Source: Candidatus Endomicrobiellum pyrsonymphae | GTDB lineage: Bacteria > Elusimicrobiota > Endomicrobiia > Endomicrobiales > Endomicrobiaceae | Direction: 5' to 3' | Length of the DNA: 41,312 bases | Assembly (NCBI GenBank): GCA_020328045.1 | Contig: JAIXMY010000002.1 | Location: 1-41,312 of the forward strand | Part shown: positions 25,847 to 34,462 of the stretch, in pieces | Position numbering within the stretch: the first letter of the stretch is position 1 | How the letters are laid out: the number at the start of each line of letters is the position of its first letter | Made by a program: the position numbers and the translations under genes | The notes under the pieces: model-generated | What the model was told of the DNA's origin: nothing | What the model saw: the letters and a program-made list of their open reading frames with translations, nothing else | The model's database searches: none

Positions 25847-26090
25847 GCTCCTGCAACTTCAACTACAAATACCACTGCGACTTCGCCACCACCACTTTTA
25901 TAAAAATAGGAATAAAGACACGACATCAAGTTCCCCTTTTTTAAAAGGAGCGACGAGCGTAGCGTGACGAGGTATTTATACAGGAAATCTATTGCATCAA
26001 TAATAAAGTTAACTAACCACGAACTATTCTATAAATTTTTGAGCAGCTCGTCAATGTAAAATCCGGCCAAATCAAAAGTACAGAAAAATT
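25847..26090. repeat. nadC-dprA divergent spacer with degenerate palindromic element
   Basis: 25898-25981 is a degenerate copy of the element at 19641-19738. It shares GGAATAAAGACA (25909-25920), TTCCCC followed by six T, the later GAGCGACGAGCG-like arm and the terminal TATTTATAC (25973-25981). The distance from the first shared block to the end is 73 nt, against 75 nt in the other copy. No gene is visible here. Confidence 0.6.
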
Positions 26091-26120
26091 TTGACAATTT
26101 TTTAATAATTTGTTTACAAT
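26091..26120 (+). promoter_or_regulatory. Sigma-70 promoter giving a near-leaderless dprA transcript
   Basis: A perfect TTGACA (26091-26096), an 18-nt A+T-rich spacer and TACAAT (26115-26120) lie immediately before dprA. The start codon is only 9 nt past the -10 box, so transcription should start about 3 nt before the ATG. Confidence 0.7.
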
Positions 26121-26129
26121 GACATCATA

Positions 26130-27224
26130 ATGAATAAAGACAATTTGCGTTTATTCGGACTTCTCCTCTCTGCAGATATAGGAGCCATAAGATTTTTTAG
26201 ACTGCTAGAAAAATTTGGCAATACGGAATCAATTCTTAAAGCTGATAAAAAAGATCTTATGTCCGTTGAAGATATTGGTCCCACCGTCGCAAAGGCAATT
26301 CTCGACTCTTCAAAATCGGACAAAGCCGAAAAAGAACTTGAGCTTGCAGCAAAAAATAATGTCAAAATAGTTCTTTACAACGATGATATGTATCCAAAAT
26401 CATTAATGTATTTTCCTGACAAACCTCTAATTCTTTATATTAAAGGCGATATCTTAGAGAAAGATTTTAATTCTATATCAATAGTCGGGTCAAGAAAAAT
26501 AAGTAATTACGGAAAAACCGTTACAGCCGATTTTGCATCGTATTTCGCGAAAAGAAATATAACCATTGTTTCAGGCTTGGCAAGAGGCGTTGACACATTA
26601 GCGCATGTTACAGCTTTAGAAAATAAATCCCGAACTGTAGCAATATTAGGCAATGGTCTTCTTGTCAATTATCCGCCTGAAAATGCAAAACTGCAAGAAA
26701 TAATAGCTCAAAATGGAGCTGTTATAAGCGAGTTTCCTCTTAAACAAAAACCGAATAGAGGAACCTTCCCAAGAAGAAACAGAATAATCGCAAGCTTTTC
26801 TAAAACCACATTGCTTACAGAAGCGGCAATGGGCAGTGGCGCAGTTATAACAGCAAAATATTGCGCTGATTACGGCAAAGATGTTTTTGTAGTGCCGGGC
26901 AACATATATTCAAATATGTCAAAAGGCGCAAACAATCTTATACAAAACGGCGCTTTTATTGCACTATCCCCACAGAACATGGCAGAGCATCTTGATTGGC
27001 TGCCTAAAGATAAAATTGCAATGACGAATACACTTCCAAAACTTGACAAACTTGAACTTGAGGTACTTAATTTGATAGAAAGTGACAGCGCTGGGCTTCC
27101 ACCGGACATAATCGCGCAAAAATTAAATATGGATATTTCAGAAATATCGATCGTGATTTTTAACCTTGAAATAAGTGGACTTATAAAAACGACTCCCGGT
27201 CAAATTTATATAAGAAAACATTAA
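26130..27224 (+). CDS. dprA: DNA-processing protein DprA
   Basis: A 364-residue cytoplasmic protein that protects incoming single-stranded DNA and loads RecA during natural transformation. Domains in order: an N-terminal helical SAM-like segment (1-100) with VEDIGPTVAKAILDS; the Rossmann-like core with VGSRKISNYG, VSGLARGVDTLAH, FPRRNRIIASFSK and TEAAMGSGAVITA; then a C-terminal winged helix (about 300-364). Everything conserved is present and the length is standard. There is no Shine-Dalgarno sequence and the promoter leaves almost no leader. It lies 36 nt upstream of topA on the same strand, and retention in a decaying genome is noteworthy. Confidence 0.95.
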   Translation: MNKDNLRLFGLLLSADIGAIRFFRLLEKFGNTESILKADKKDLMSVEDIGPTVAKAILDSSKSDKAEKELELAAKNNVKIVLYNDDMYPKSLMYFPDKPLILYIKGDILEKDFNSISIVGSRKISNYGKTVTADFASYFAKRNITIVSGLARGVDTLAHVTALENKSRTVAILGNGLLVNYPPENAKLQEIIAQNGAVISEFPLKQKPNRGTFPRRNRIIASFSKTTLLTEAAMGSGAVITAKYCADYGKDVFVVPGNIYSNMSKGANNLIQNGAFIALSPQNMAEHLDWLPKDKIAMTNTLPKLDKLELEVLNLIESDSAGLPPDIIAQKLNMDISEISIVIFNLEISGLIKTTPGQIYIRKH

Positions 27225-27260
27225 CAGAGCGCTTGCAGTTTAATCGTGAAGGAGTAGTCA

Positions 27261-29504
27261 ATGCCAAAATATTTAGTAATAGTGGAGTCGCCGGCAAAAG
27301 AAAAAACAATATCAAAAATCTTGGGCAAGGATTTTATCATAAAAAGTTCTTACGGGCACATAAGAGATCTCCCCAAAAGTAAACTTGGAATTGATATTGA
27401 AAATAATTTTGAGCCTACATACATAAATGTGCCAAAGGCTGAAAAACTTATATCTGATTTAAAAAAAGCGTCCGGTGATGCGGATAAAGTTTATCTTGCA
27501 ACCGATTTCGATCGCGAAGGCGAAGCCATTGCTTGGCATCTAAAAGAAGCGCTAAACCTTTCTGATTCTGAAATTTCTAGGATAACATTTCACGAAATTA
27601 CGCCTGAAGCAATTCTTGACTCGGTAAAACGCCCTAGGGAATTGGATATGCGTCTTGTAAACAGCCAGCAGGCTCGCAGACTTTTAGACAGACTTGTGGG
27701 CTATAAACTTTCTCCTCTTTTGTGGAAAAAGGTGAAAATTGGACTCTCCGCGGGCAGAGTGCAGTCTGTGGCAGTAATGATTATTTGTATCAGAGAAGAA
27801 GAAATTAAAAGTTTTTCACCTGTAGAATATTGGAGTATCGAAGCCGAATTATCAAAACTTGATAAAAATACGCTTCCTTTTAAAGCGCAACTTTTTTCAA
27901 AAAATGACATTAAGTTTGATAAATTTTCCATGAAGACTAAAGAACAGTCCGATGAAATACTAAAAGAGCTTGAAGGTGCAAAATATATTGTTAAATCTGT
28001 TGGATCCAAACAGCGCAAACGCTCTCCTTACCCGCCATACACAACGTCAACGATGCAACAAGATGTTTCAAGACGACTTGGATTTTCAGCTTCTAAGACA
28101 ATGTCTATCGCCCAAAAACTTTACGAAGGAATACACACGAGAGGAAGTGCAGGCGTAGGTCTTATAACCTACATGAGAACAGACTCTTTAAACATTGCAA
28201 AAAGCGCTCAGAACGAAACGCTAAAGTTTATTGAATCTTCCTATGGCAAAGATTTTCTTCCAAAAGCTCCAAGATTTTATAAAACAAAAGCTAAAGGCGC
28301 GCAAGAAGCGCACGAAGCAATAAGACCAACTTCTCCAAATAGAATCCCTTCCAAGATAAAGCACTCTTTGTCTCCTGACGAATTTAAGCTTTATGACTTA
28401 ATATGGAAAAGATTTTTAGCAAGTCAAATGGCAGACGCAAATTACAACACTGTAACTGCTGAAATTTCTGCAAAAGATTATTTATTCAAAGCTTCGGGCA
28501 GTACGTTGCTTTTTGATGGATTTTTAAAAGTTTATAACATAGACGACGATGAAAAAGAAGCAAAACTTCCCCCATTAAAAAATGACGAGCTTTTAAATCT
28601 GTTGCAGATAATACCGCAGCAACATTTTACAGAACCGCCGCCGCGATATAACGATGCAAGTTTAATTAAAGCGCTTGAAGAACACGGCATAGGAAGACCG
28701 TCGACGTATGCGCCTACAATCAAAACTATTTTAGACAGATTGTACGTAAGGCTCGACGGAAAAAAATTTGTACCTACAAATCTCGGTATGGTTGTAAATG
28801 ATGTCTTAAAAAATCATTTTGGTAACATAATCAACGTCGAATTTACTGCAGGCGTTGAAGAAAAACTAGATAAAATCGCAGAAGATAAAGCAGTTTGGCA
28901 AAATGTTTTAAAAGATTTTTATACGCCTCTTGAAAAAGATTTAGCCGAAGCTGAACAGAACCTGCAAAGACAAAAAATTCAGGCTCAGGAATCTTCGAAA
29001 ATATGCCCCAATTGTGGAAAACACATGGTTGTAAGAGATTCTAGAAGAGGACAGTTTTTAGGATGTTCGGGATATCCTGAATGTAAAACAACAATGGCTT
29101 TAGATAAAGACGGGAATGTGGCTGCGGATCCACAAGAAACAGATATGAAATGCGATAAATGCGAAAACGTTCTTCTTAAAAAAATTGGGTTTAACGGAAA
29201 GACGTATCTTGTATGTAAAAATCTTAACTGTAAAACAACGTATAATATTGATAAATACGGGAACAAAGTTATCAAGCCTGAACCACAACATACAGATATA
29301 AAATGTAAAAAATGTGGAGCTGAAATGCTTAAAAGAATAGCGAAAAGGGGATCGTTTCTCACGTGTTCAGCTTTCCCCAAATGTAGGAACTTACAATGGA
29401 TAAAAATACCAAAGGAAACAACGAAAGCGAAGAAGATTCCAAAAACGCAGACTGCAAAAGCTCAATCAAAGAAACCATCGAAGAAGAAAGCAAAATCCAG
29501 TTAG
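27261..29504 (+). CDS. topA: DNA topoisomerase I
   Basis: A 747-residue type IA topoisomerase relaxing negative supercoils. TOPRIM residues are seen in LVIVESPAKEKTI (E9) and ATDFDREGEAIAW (82-86 DxDxE region). The catalytic tyrosine is in LITYMRTDS (Y304). DASLIKALEEHGIGRPSTYA and the C-terminal tail of three zinc ribbons (CPNCGK..., CDKCEN..., CKKCGA...) are all present. The very end is a lysine-rich tail (KETTKAKKIPKTQTAKAQ onward). The start is supported by AAGGAG 6 nt upstream. The last 109 nt overlap the xer gene in another frame. Confidence 0.97.
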   Translation: MPKYLVIVESPAKEKTISKILGKDFIIKSSYGHIRDLPKSKLGIDIENNFEPTYINVPKAEKLISDLKKASGDADKVYLATDFDREGEAIAWHLKEALNLSDSEISRITFHEITPEAILDSVKRPRELDMRLVNSQQARRLLDRLVGYKLSPLLWKKVKIGLSAGRVQSVAVMIICIREEEIKSFSPVEYWSIEAELSKLDKNTLPFKAQLFSKNDIKFDKFSMKTKEQSDEILKELEGAKYIVKSVGSKQRKRSPYPPYTTSTMQQDVSRRLGFSASKTMSIAQKLYEGIHTRGSAGVGLITYMRTDSLNIAKSAQNETLKFIESSYGKDFLPKAPRFYKTKAKGAQEAHEAIRPTSPNRIPSKIKHSLSPDEFKLYDLIWKRFLASQMADANYNTVTAEISAKDYLFKASGSTLLFDGFLKVYNIDDDEKEAKLPPLKNDELLNLLQIIPQQHFTEPPPRYNDASLIKALEEHGIGRPSTYAPTIKTILDRLYVRLDGKKFVPTNLGMVVNDVLKNHFGNIINVEFTAGVEEKLDKIAEDKAVWQNVLKDFYTPLEKDLAEAEQNLQRQKIQAQESSKICPNCGKHMVVRDSRRGQFLGCSGYPECKTTMALDKDGNVAADPQETDMKCDKCENVLLKKIGFNGKTYLVCKNLNCKTTYNIDKYGNKVIKPEPQHTDIKCKKCGAEMLKRIAKRGSFLTCSAFPKCRNLQWIKIPKETTKAKKIPKTQTAKAQSKKPSKKKAKSS

Positions 29505-30376
29505 ATTTTTTTGCAAAATATCTTAAAGCTGAGAGAAATTTTTCTCCGCACACTTTAAGAGCGTATTTAAGAGATATATCTGATCTTGTTCTGTTCCTGC
29601 AAAAGAAGAAACTAAAGTTCTGCGATGTTGGCAAATACGACATAAGAGAATTTCTTGAAGAATTAAATAAAAAACGTTTAAGCAAAGCGACTCTCGCAAG
29701 AAAATTTGCCACTCTTCGAACTTTCTATAAATTTTTAATAATTAATAATATTATTAAAAAAAATCCTATAGAAAACATGTCGGGACCTAAAAAAGACAGA
29801 AAAGTTCCATCGTTTCTAACTGAAAATGAGATGCAGAAGCTGTTTAATTTATCAGATATAAAACTAAGAGATAGAGCAATGATTGAACTTCTTTATTCAT
29901 GCGGTTTAAGAATTGAAGAGCTGATGAGTTTAGATTTAAAGAATATAGATTTTATATCAAATATCGTTACAGTAACAGGTAAGGGAAATAAAGAAAGAAT
30001 TGTGCCCGTAGGAAATCAAGCTTTGAACGTTATAAGAGAATATATTAATGAACGTCGTGCGCAAAATCTTCCTTATGATATAAAATCGCCTGTATTTTTA
30101 AACGAACATCTAAAAAGACTAGACCAAAGAACAGCTCGAAGAATTTTACATAGATGGTTTGTTAAGGCAGGTCTTGCAAAAAAAGTGAGTCCGCACACTT
30201 TAAGACATACATTTGCAACTCACATTCTTGACAGGGGATGCGATTTAAGAAGCGTACAGGAAATGCTCGGGCATAAAAACCTTTCTACAACACAGATTTA
30301 TACTCATGTTACAATAGAAAGTCTAAAAAAGATTTATCAAAAAGCACACCCGAGAGATATAGTCGGCTATAAATAA
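29396..30376 (+). CDS. xerD: Tyrosine recombinase XerC/XerD type
   Basis: A 326-residue site-specific recombinase that resolves chromosome dimers. The N-terminal SAM-like core-binding domain starts at LDFFAKYLKAERNFSPHTL (36-54). The catalytic set is complete: R172 (CGLRIEELMSL), K196 (TGKGNKERIVPV), H267 and R270 (SPHTLRHTFATHI), H293 (LGHKNLSTTQ) and nucleophile Y302 (IYTHV). The first 36 residues are an acidic low-complexity extension coded within topA's end. AGGA 8 nt before the ATG at 29396 supports that start, and no later ATG occurs before the domain. XerC versus XerD cannot be decided, so the symbol is tentative. Confidence 0.85.
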   Translation: MDKNTKGNNESEEDSKNADCKSSIKETIEEESKIQLDFFAKYLKAERNFSPHTLRAYLRDISDLVLFLQKKKLKFCDVGKYDIREFLEELNKKRLSKATLARKFATLRTFYKFLIINNIIKKNPIENMSGPKKDRKVPSFLTENEMQKLFNLSDIKLRDRAMIELLYSCGLRIEELMSLDLKNIDFISNIVTVTGKGNKERIVPVGNQALNVIREYINERRAQNLPYDIKSPVFLNEHLKRLDQRTARRILHRWFVKAGLAKKVSPHTLRHTFATHILDRGCDLRSVQEMLGHKNLSTTQIYTHVTIESLKKIYQKAHPRDIVGYK

Positions 30377-30587
30377 CAATCTCAAACACGTTAAACACAG
30401 AAAGAAGCGATCCCGCGTGATATTTAAAGCGATATTGTTTTCGTTGTTTGTAACAAGAATACATTTGCGATTTCCGTGTTATATGACAGGTCTATATAAA
30501 TTACATCTATCAAACCATTGCCGTTTTTATTTATGTAGGTTGCGCATAAGTTTTTTAGAGGAAACAATTCATCTGTTCCCATCTACT
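30377..30587. other. Convergent spacer between xer and rseP
   Basis: 211 nt between converging genes. No gene and no convincing rho-independent terminator were found. An imperfect hairpin GGAAACA...TGTTCCC near 30559-30580 is the only fold noticed, and it lacks a U-tract. Confidence 0.3.
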
Positions 30588-31643
30588 TTATTTCCCAAAC
30601 AGCTTGCCAACGCCTAAACGCAAAATATCGCTGTACGTTGCAAAAAGAAAAATACCTAGTATAAAAACTAAACCTATCGTATTGTAAATTTGAACGATTT
30701 TTGCGCTTATCTGTTTTTTTATTATTCCTTCGACAAAAAATAAAACTATCATGCCGCCATCAACCATAGGAATAGGAAATAAGTTAAATAATCCCAAGGT
30801 AACCGACATAATTGCAAGAAAACTTAAATAATTCTGCATTCCAGACTTTGTAGCGTTTGCCATAGTCCGCATAATGCCAATAGGACCTGAAATTTCAGGA
30901 GTTTCAAACGAAATAACTTTGTCTATAAGATATGCGACAGTCGAAACAGTTTGCATTATTGAAGCTTCTACTCCAAGACAAATAGATTTAAAAAATCCGA
31001 TTTCTATATTCGTTTTTAAAGGCGCTATACCTATTGAATCTTCCCTCGTCACGGGATTTTTTGTAACAATCATACTTAAATCAAAGGAATAAGTTCCTCT
31101 TTCTATTACAAAAGTTGTTTGCTTTTCGGCTTTATTTTTTAAATTGCTTAACAATTCCTCCCATGTATCTATTTCTACGCCATCTATTGATTTTATTTTA
31201 TCTCCGGGAACAAGACCTGCCTGCGCTGCGGGATAATTTTCTATAACAGCGCCTATAGAAGAACTTGTAGAAATTTTCGTTACCCCCCATATATTAAAAA
31301 CGAAAACAAAAAGAAAAACGGCTAGAATATAATTTAAAAAAGGACCCGCAAAAGATATCCATACTTTTTTATACCACTTAAGCGATAAATATTCGCCCTC
31401 TCCACCCGTAGCTCCAGTGGGATTGTCGCCCGCCATAGAAACAAACCCGCCGAAAGGAACAGCTTTGATACAATATTTTGTGCCCTTGTAAGTATGTTTT
31501 ATTAAATCGGGACCAAAACCCAAAGCAAATGTTAATATTCTAATTTTACACATTTTTGCAGCAAAAAAATGTCCCAACTCGTGTATAAAAACCAAAAAAC
31601 CAAATCCAGCCGCAACACCAAGTATCTGAAGAACGATAGTCAT
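30588..31643 (-). CDS. rseP: RseP-type site-2 zinc metalloprotease
   Basis: A 351-residue polytopic inner-membrane protease that cleaves transmembrane substrates (anti-sigma factors, remnant signal peptides). The zinc site HELGHFFAAK is at residues 21-30 (H21, E22, H25). One periplasmic PDZ domain (about 125-190) contains GAVIENYPAAQAGLVPGDKI. The second metal ligand lies in NLFPIPMVDGGMIVL. Length is slightly short compared with E. coli RseP (450), which has two PDZ domains, but normal for the single-PDZ type. It closes the rpsB operon, 43 nt after dxr. Confidence 0.94.
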   Translation of the reverse strand: MTIVLQILGVAAGFGFLVFIHELGHFFAAKMCKIRILTFALGFGPDLIKHTYKGTKYCIKAVPFGGFVSMAGDNPTGATGGEGEYLSLKWYKKVWISFAGPFLNYILAVFLFVFVFNIWGVTKISTSSSIGAVIENYPAAQAGLVPGDKIKSIDGVEIDTWEELLSNLKNKAEKQTTFVIERGTYSFDLSMIVTKNPVTREDSIGIAPLKTNIEIGFFKSICLGVEASIMQTVSTVAYLIDKVISFETPEISGPIGIMRTMANATKSGMQNYLSFLAIMSVTLGLFNLFPIPMVDGGMIVLFFVEGIIKKQISAKIVQIYNTIGLVFILGIFLFATYSDILRLGVGKLFGK

Positions 31644-31686
31644 TTGTTATACTCTCCTTTATAAAATTTTAAACTTAATACTGCAA

Positions 31687-32892
31687 TTACAATGCCCAAA
31701 TTGAGTCGCCTCTGGGGACAACTAAACTGATTTTATTTACTAATTTTTTTGCATACTGTCGCGCCCAAGAATCCGCAGCAAAAAAAGTATTTAACAACAT
31801 ATCTTTTGAAATCTTATGAGCATAAACTGTTTTCCCAACAATTTTTGCAATATCTGTAAACTTTACCTCTTTGTTTAAAAATGCCGCAACAGCCGTCTCA
31901 TTTGCCGCACTCATTACCGCAGGCAAAGTATGCCCTTTTTTTGCGGCATAATATGCAAGTTTTAAACACGGGAATTTATTGAAATCAGGTTTATAAAATT
32001 CCAATTTGCCTATTTCTGCGAAATCTAAAGATTTAACACTAGACGATACTCTTTCAGGATAAGTTAACGCGTACTGTATCGGAAGACGCATATCTGGGTT
32101 TGAAAGTTGCGCTACCACAGAACCGTCGACATACTCCACCATTGAATGCACTATAGACTGAGGATGTATAACAATTTCAATTTTATCTATGGGTACGCCA
32201 AAAAGAATAGATGCCTCAATAGCTTCGAGACCTTTGTTCATAAGAGTAGCGCTATCTATTGTTATCTTTTTACCCATCTTCCAAGTGGGATGATCTAAAG
32301 CCTGTTCAACCGTTATTTTAGAAAAATCTTTGTTATATTTGTAAAATGGTCCGCCTGAAGCGGTAAGCAATATTCTTTTAATCTGCGATTTTTTCTCTCC
32401 GCCACAACACTGAAATATCGCCGAATGTTCGCTATCAACAGGCAATACGGAGATACCGTTTTCCTCAGCAAGATTCATTATAAAGCTCCCTGCCATAACA
32501 AGCGATTCTTTATTTGCAATCGCTTGTTATGGCACGTCTTTTTTTGCTTTTATTGCCGCAATTACCGACCTCAAACCAACAGAACCTACAACTGAAGCAA
32601 AAACCATACTAACATCAGGTAGCGTCGCAAGTTTCTCCAATCCTTCTTCACCACTATAAATATTTGTTTTTACATCGTTTGATTTACACCATTGCTTTAA
32701 GATTTGAGCATCCGATTGATTGCCGACTGACACTGCGAGAGGTCTAAATTTTTTGATTTGAGATTTTAGAAGTTTTATATTTGAACCAACAGCAAGACCT
32801 TCAACGCGAACATAATTTTTCATCTTAGAAACTATATCAAGAATTTGCGCTCCTATCGAGCCTGACGAACCTAAAATAGTTATTTTTTTCAT
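31687..32892 (-). pseudogene. dxr: 1-deoxy-D-xylulose 5-phosphate reductoisomerase interrupted by an in-frame stop
   Basis: Dxr commits carbon to the MEP isoprenoid pathway. The N-terminal 121 residues (NADPH site GSSGSIGAQILDIV) end in AKKDVP followed by TAA. The same frame then reads QAIANKESLVMAGSFIMN and runs to a normal C-terminus (SEHSAIFQC, TASGGPFYKY, KITIDSATLMNKGLEAIEA). A normal protein reads DV-AIANKESLVMAG, so the lesion is a 9-nt in-frame insertion containing TAA. The insertion turns a 6-bp quasi-palindrome into a perfect 17-bp inverted repeat (32491-32507 and 32518-32534). Readthrough, or restart at the ATG within LVMAG, is possible but unproven. All catalytic residues are otherwise kept. 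Confidence 0.85.
32491..32534. repeat. Perfect 17-bp inverted repeat in dxr, probably made by template switching
   Basis: Arms 32491-32507 and 32518-32534 are exact reverse complements around a 10-nt loop. On the coding strand the 3' arm (AATCGCTTGTTATGG) is native dxr sequence for ESLVMA. The 5' arm is its mirrored copy, carries the TAA, and has no counterpart in normal Dxr. Confidence 0.9.
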
Positions 32893-32935
32893 TATTTTAT
32901 TTCGATTGTAAATAAATCAAAACCCTCTGACTTGT

Positions 32936-33534
32936 TTATCGTAGAATTTGCAGAACGTAATATACAGCCGGCGCTGCAAATATATAAGAATCAAATCTGT
33001 CAAAAACACCGCCATGACCCGGTATTATTTTACCAGAATCTTTAATATTCCCGTCCCTTTTAATAAGCGATTCTGCGAGATCCGAAAATTGTCCCGTAAA
33101 ACCCAAACAACTATGAAAATGAAAAATATTAATTTCATACCGTCGTATAAATTACGTATATAAACCATATACATTAAAGAAAGCGGAATAAAAAAAGAGC
33201 CGAAAAAAGACACACTAATTCTTCCGACGCTTAAGCTTGGATTTTCGCCAAAAACTTCTATAAAAAAGAAAACAAACATCATTATTATTGCCGAAACCGC
33301 AACTTTGTCATACGGAAATATATCAAAGAAATATAAAAACAAAAAAAACACGACGGCCATTGCAAGCGACGTTGCGCTATGAGGATTATATCTTTTTGAA
33401 ATGGCAAGATATTCTTTAACACAAAAAAATGACACTGTAAACATGAGTAAGTAAAATGGGATATTGCCAAAATATATACATACAAAAACAAGAGGTATTC
33501 CGACAAGAGCCGTCAAAATTCTAGTTGATAACAT
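32936..33534 (-). pseudogene. cdsA: Phosphatidate cytidylyltransferase with a large internal deletion
   Basis: CdsA makes CDP-diacylglycerol for all phospholipids. The N-terminal membrane helices (about 150 residues) are intact up to FIVVWVL, then the frame runs into unrelated residues and stops at 33025. In another frame the C-terminus resumes as GQFSDLAESLIKRDGNIKD, then SGKIIPGHGGVFDRFDSYIF, and stops at 32936. About 60-70 residues are missing, including the metal-binding SDTGAY region and the KTWEG motif, so the product cannot be active. A second cdsA elsewhere, or host-derived lipids, would be needed. It lies between uppS and dxr in the conserved operon. Confidence 0.85.
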
Positions 33535-33564
33535 TATCTAGTTCTCCAAATAATTTGACAGACA

Positions 33565-34242
33565 TCAAATTCCACCAAAGCGTCTTTCTCTTTTTTGAAA
33601 CTCGGCTATTGCATTTTCTAAATCATGCCGCGCAAAATCCGGCCAAAGTTTATCCGTTATATAAATTTCAGAATACGCTATTTGCCATAAAAGGAAATTT
33701 GATATTCTAAGTTCTCCGGAAGTACGAATAAGCAGATCTGGATCAGGCTGTCCCGCAGTATATAAAAAAGATGACACTATCTCTTCTGTGGGCTTTTTTA
33801 TATCTTGCCTTAACATTTCTTCAAAAACATGCAAAAGTTCTTGTCTTGCGCCATAATTTAAAGCTATATTCAACTCAAGACCTGTATTTTTAGAAGTAAT
33901 TTTACAAGCGCTTTCAATTTCAGTTTTTAGATTTTCAGGGAATTTTGACAAATCGCCCAAAATCCTTAATTTAACGCTGGAATTATTTAATTCTTCCAAT
34001 TCTTTTTTAATAAACTGTTTCAACAAAGAGAATAGCGTTTTTATTTCCGTACGAGGTCTTTTCCAATTTTCAGCAGAAAAAGCATATAGGGTCAAAACCT
34101 TGATGCCAAGACTATCTGCCGCCTTAACAATCTTTTTTACGGTTTTGACCCCTTGCTTATGACCAAAGGCTCTAGGCAAAGATCTTCTCTTAGCCCATCT
34201 GCCACTCCCATCCATTATAATAGCTACGTGTACGGGTATCAA
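33565..34242 (-). CDS. uppS: Undecaprenyl diphosphate synthase (cis-prenyltransferase)
   Basis: A 225-residue cytoplasmic enzyme that extends farnesyl diphosphate with isopentenyl diphosphate to the C55 carrier for peptidoglycan and O-antigen. The catalytic aspartate is D11 in IIMDGSGRWAKRR (one change from the usual MDGNGRW). AFSAENWKRP, PDPDLLIRTSGELRISNFLL and WPDF are intact. It is slightly short (E. coli 253). The enzyme still needs isopentenyl diphosphate even though dxr upstream in the pathway is broken, so its substrate source is a question. It lies between the ferredoxin gene and cdsA. Confidence 0.95.
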   Translation of the reverse strand: MIPVHVAIIMDGSGRWAKRRSLPRAFGHKQGVKTVKKIVKAADSLGIKVLTLYAFSAENWKRPRTEIKTLFSLLKQFIKKELEELNNSSVKLRILGDLSKFPENLKTEIESACKITSKNTGLELNIALNYGARQELLHVFEEMLRQDIKKPTEEIVSSFLYTAGQPDPDLLIRTSGELRISNFLLWQIAYSEIYITDKLWPDFARHDLENAIAEFQKRERRFGGI

Positions 34243-34251
34243 AAATCTACC

Positions 34252-34428
34252 TTATTTCTGCGAAATTGCGCTTACAGGACAAGTCGATTCACATGCTCCG
34301 CAACTTACGCATACGTCAGGTTTAATTACGTAGTGTTTGTCATCTTTCGATTCAATAGCTGAAACAGGGCAGTTGCCTGAACACGCTCCGCACCCAACAC
34401 ATACTGTCGCATCAATTTGATAAGTCAT
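34252..34428 (-). CDS. 2[4Fe-4S] bacterial ferredoxin
   Basis: A 58-residue low-potential electron carrier with two CxxCxxCxxxCP motifs: CVGCGACSGNCPVSAI and CVSCGACESTCPVSAI. The ATG at 34428 is chosen because a perfect AGGAGG sits 7 nt upstream. The frame is open to 34494 but that extension overlaps frr and is not family-like. Its presence between frr and uppS is an insertion in an otherwise classic operon. Such ferredoxins serve pyruvate:ferredoxin oxidoreductase and hydrogenases in anaerobes. Confidence 0.95.
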   Translation of the reverse strand: MTYQIDATVCVGCGACSGNCPVSAIESKDDKHYVIKPDVCVSCGACESTCPVSAISQK

Positions 34429-34462
34429 TTTAATCCTCCTCTTTTTATTTGACCATAAAATC

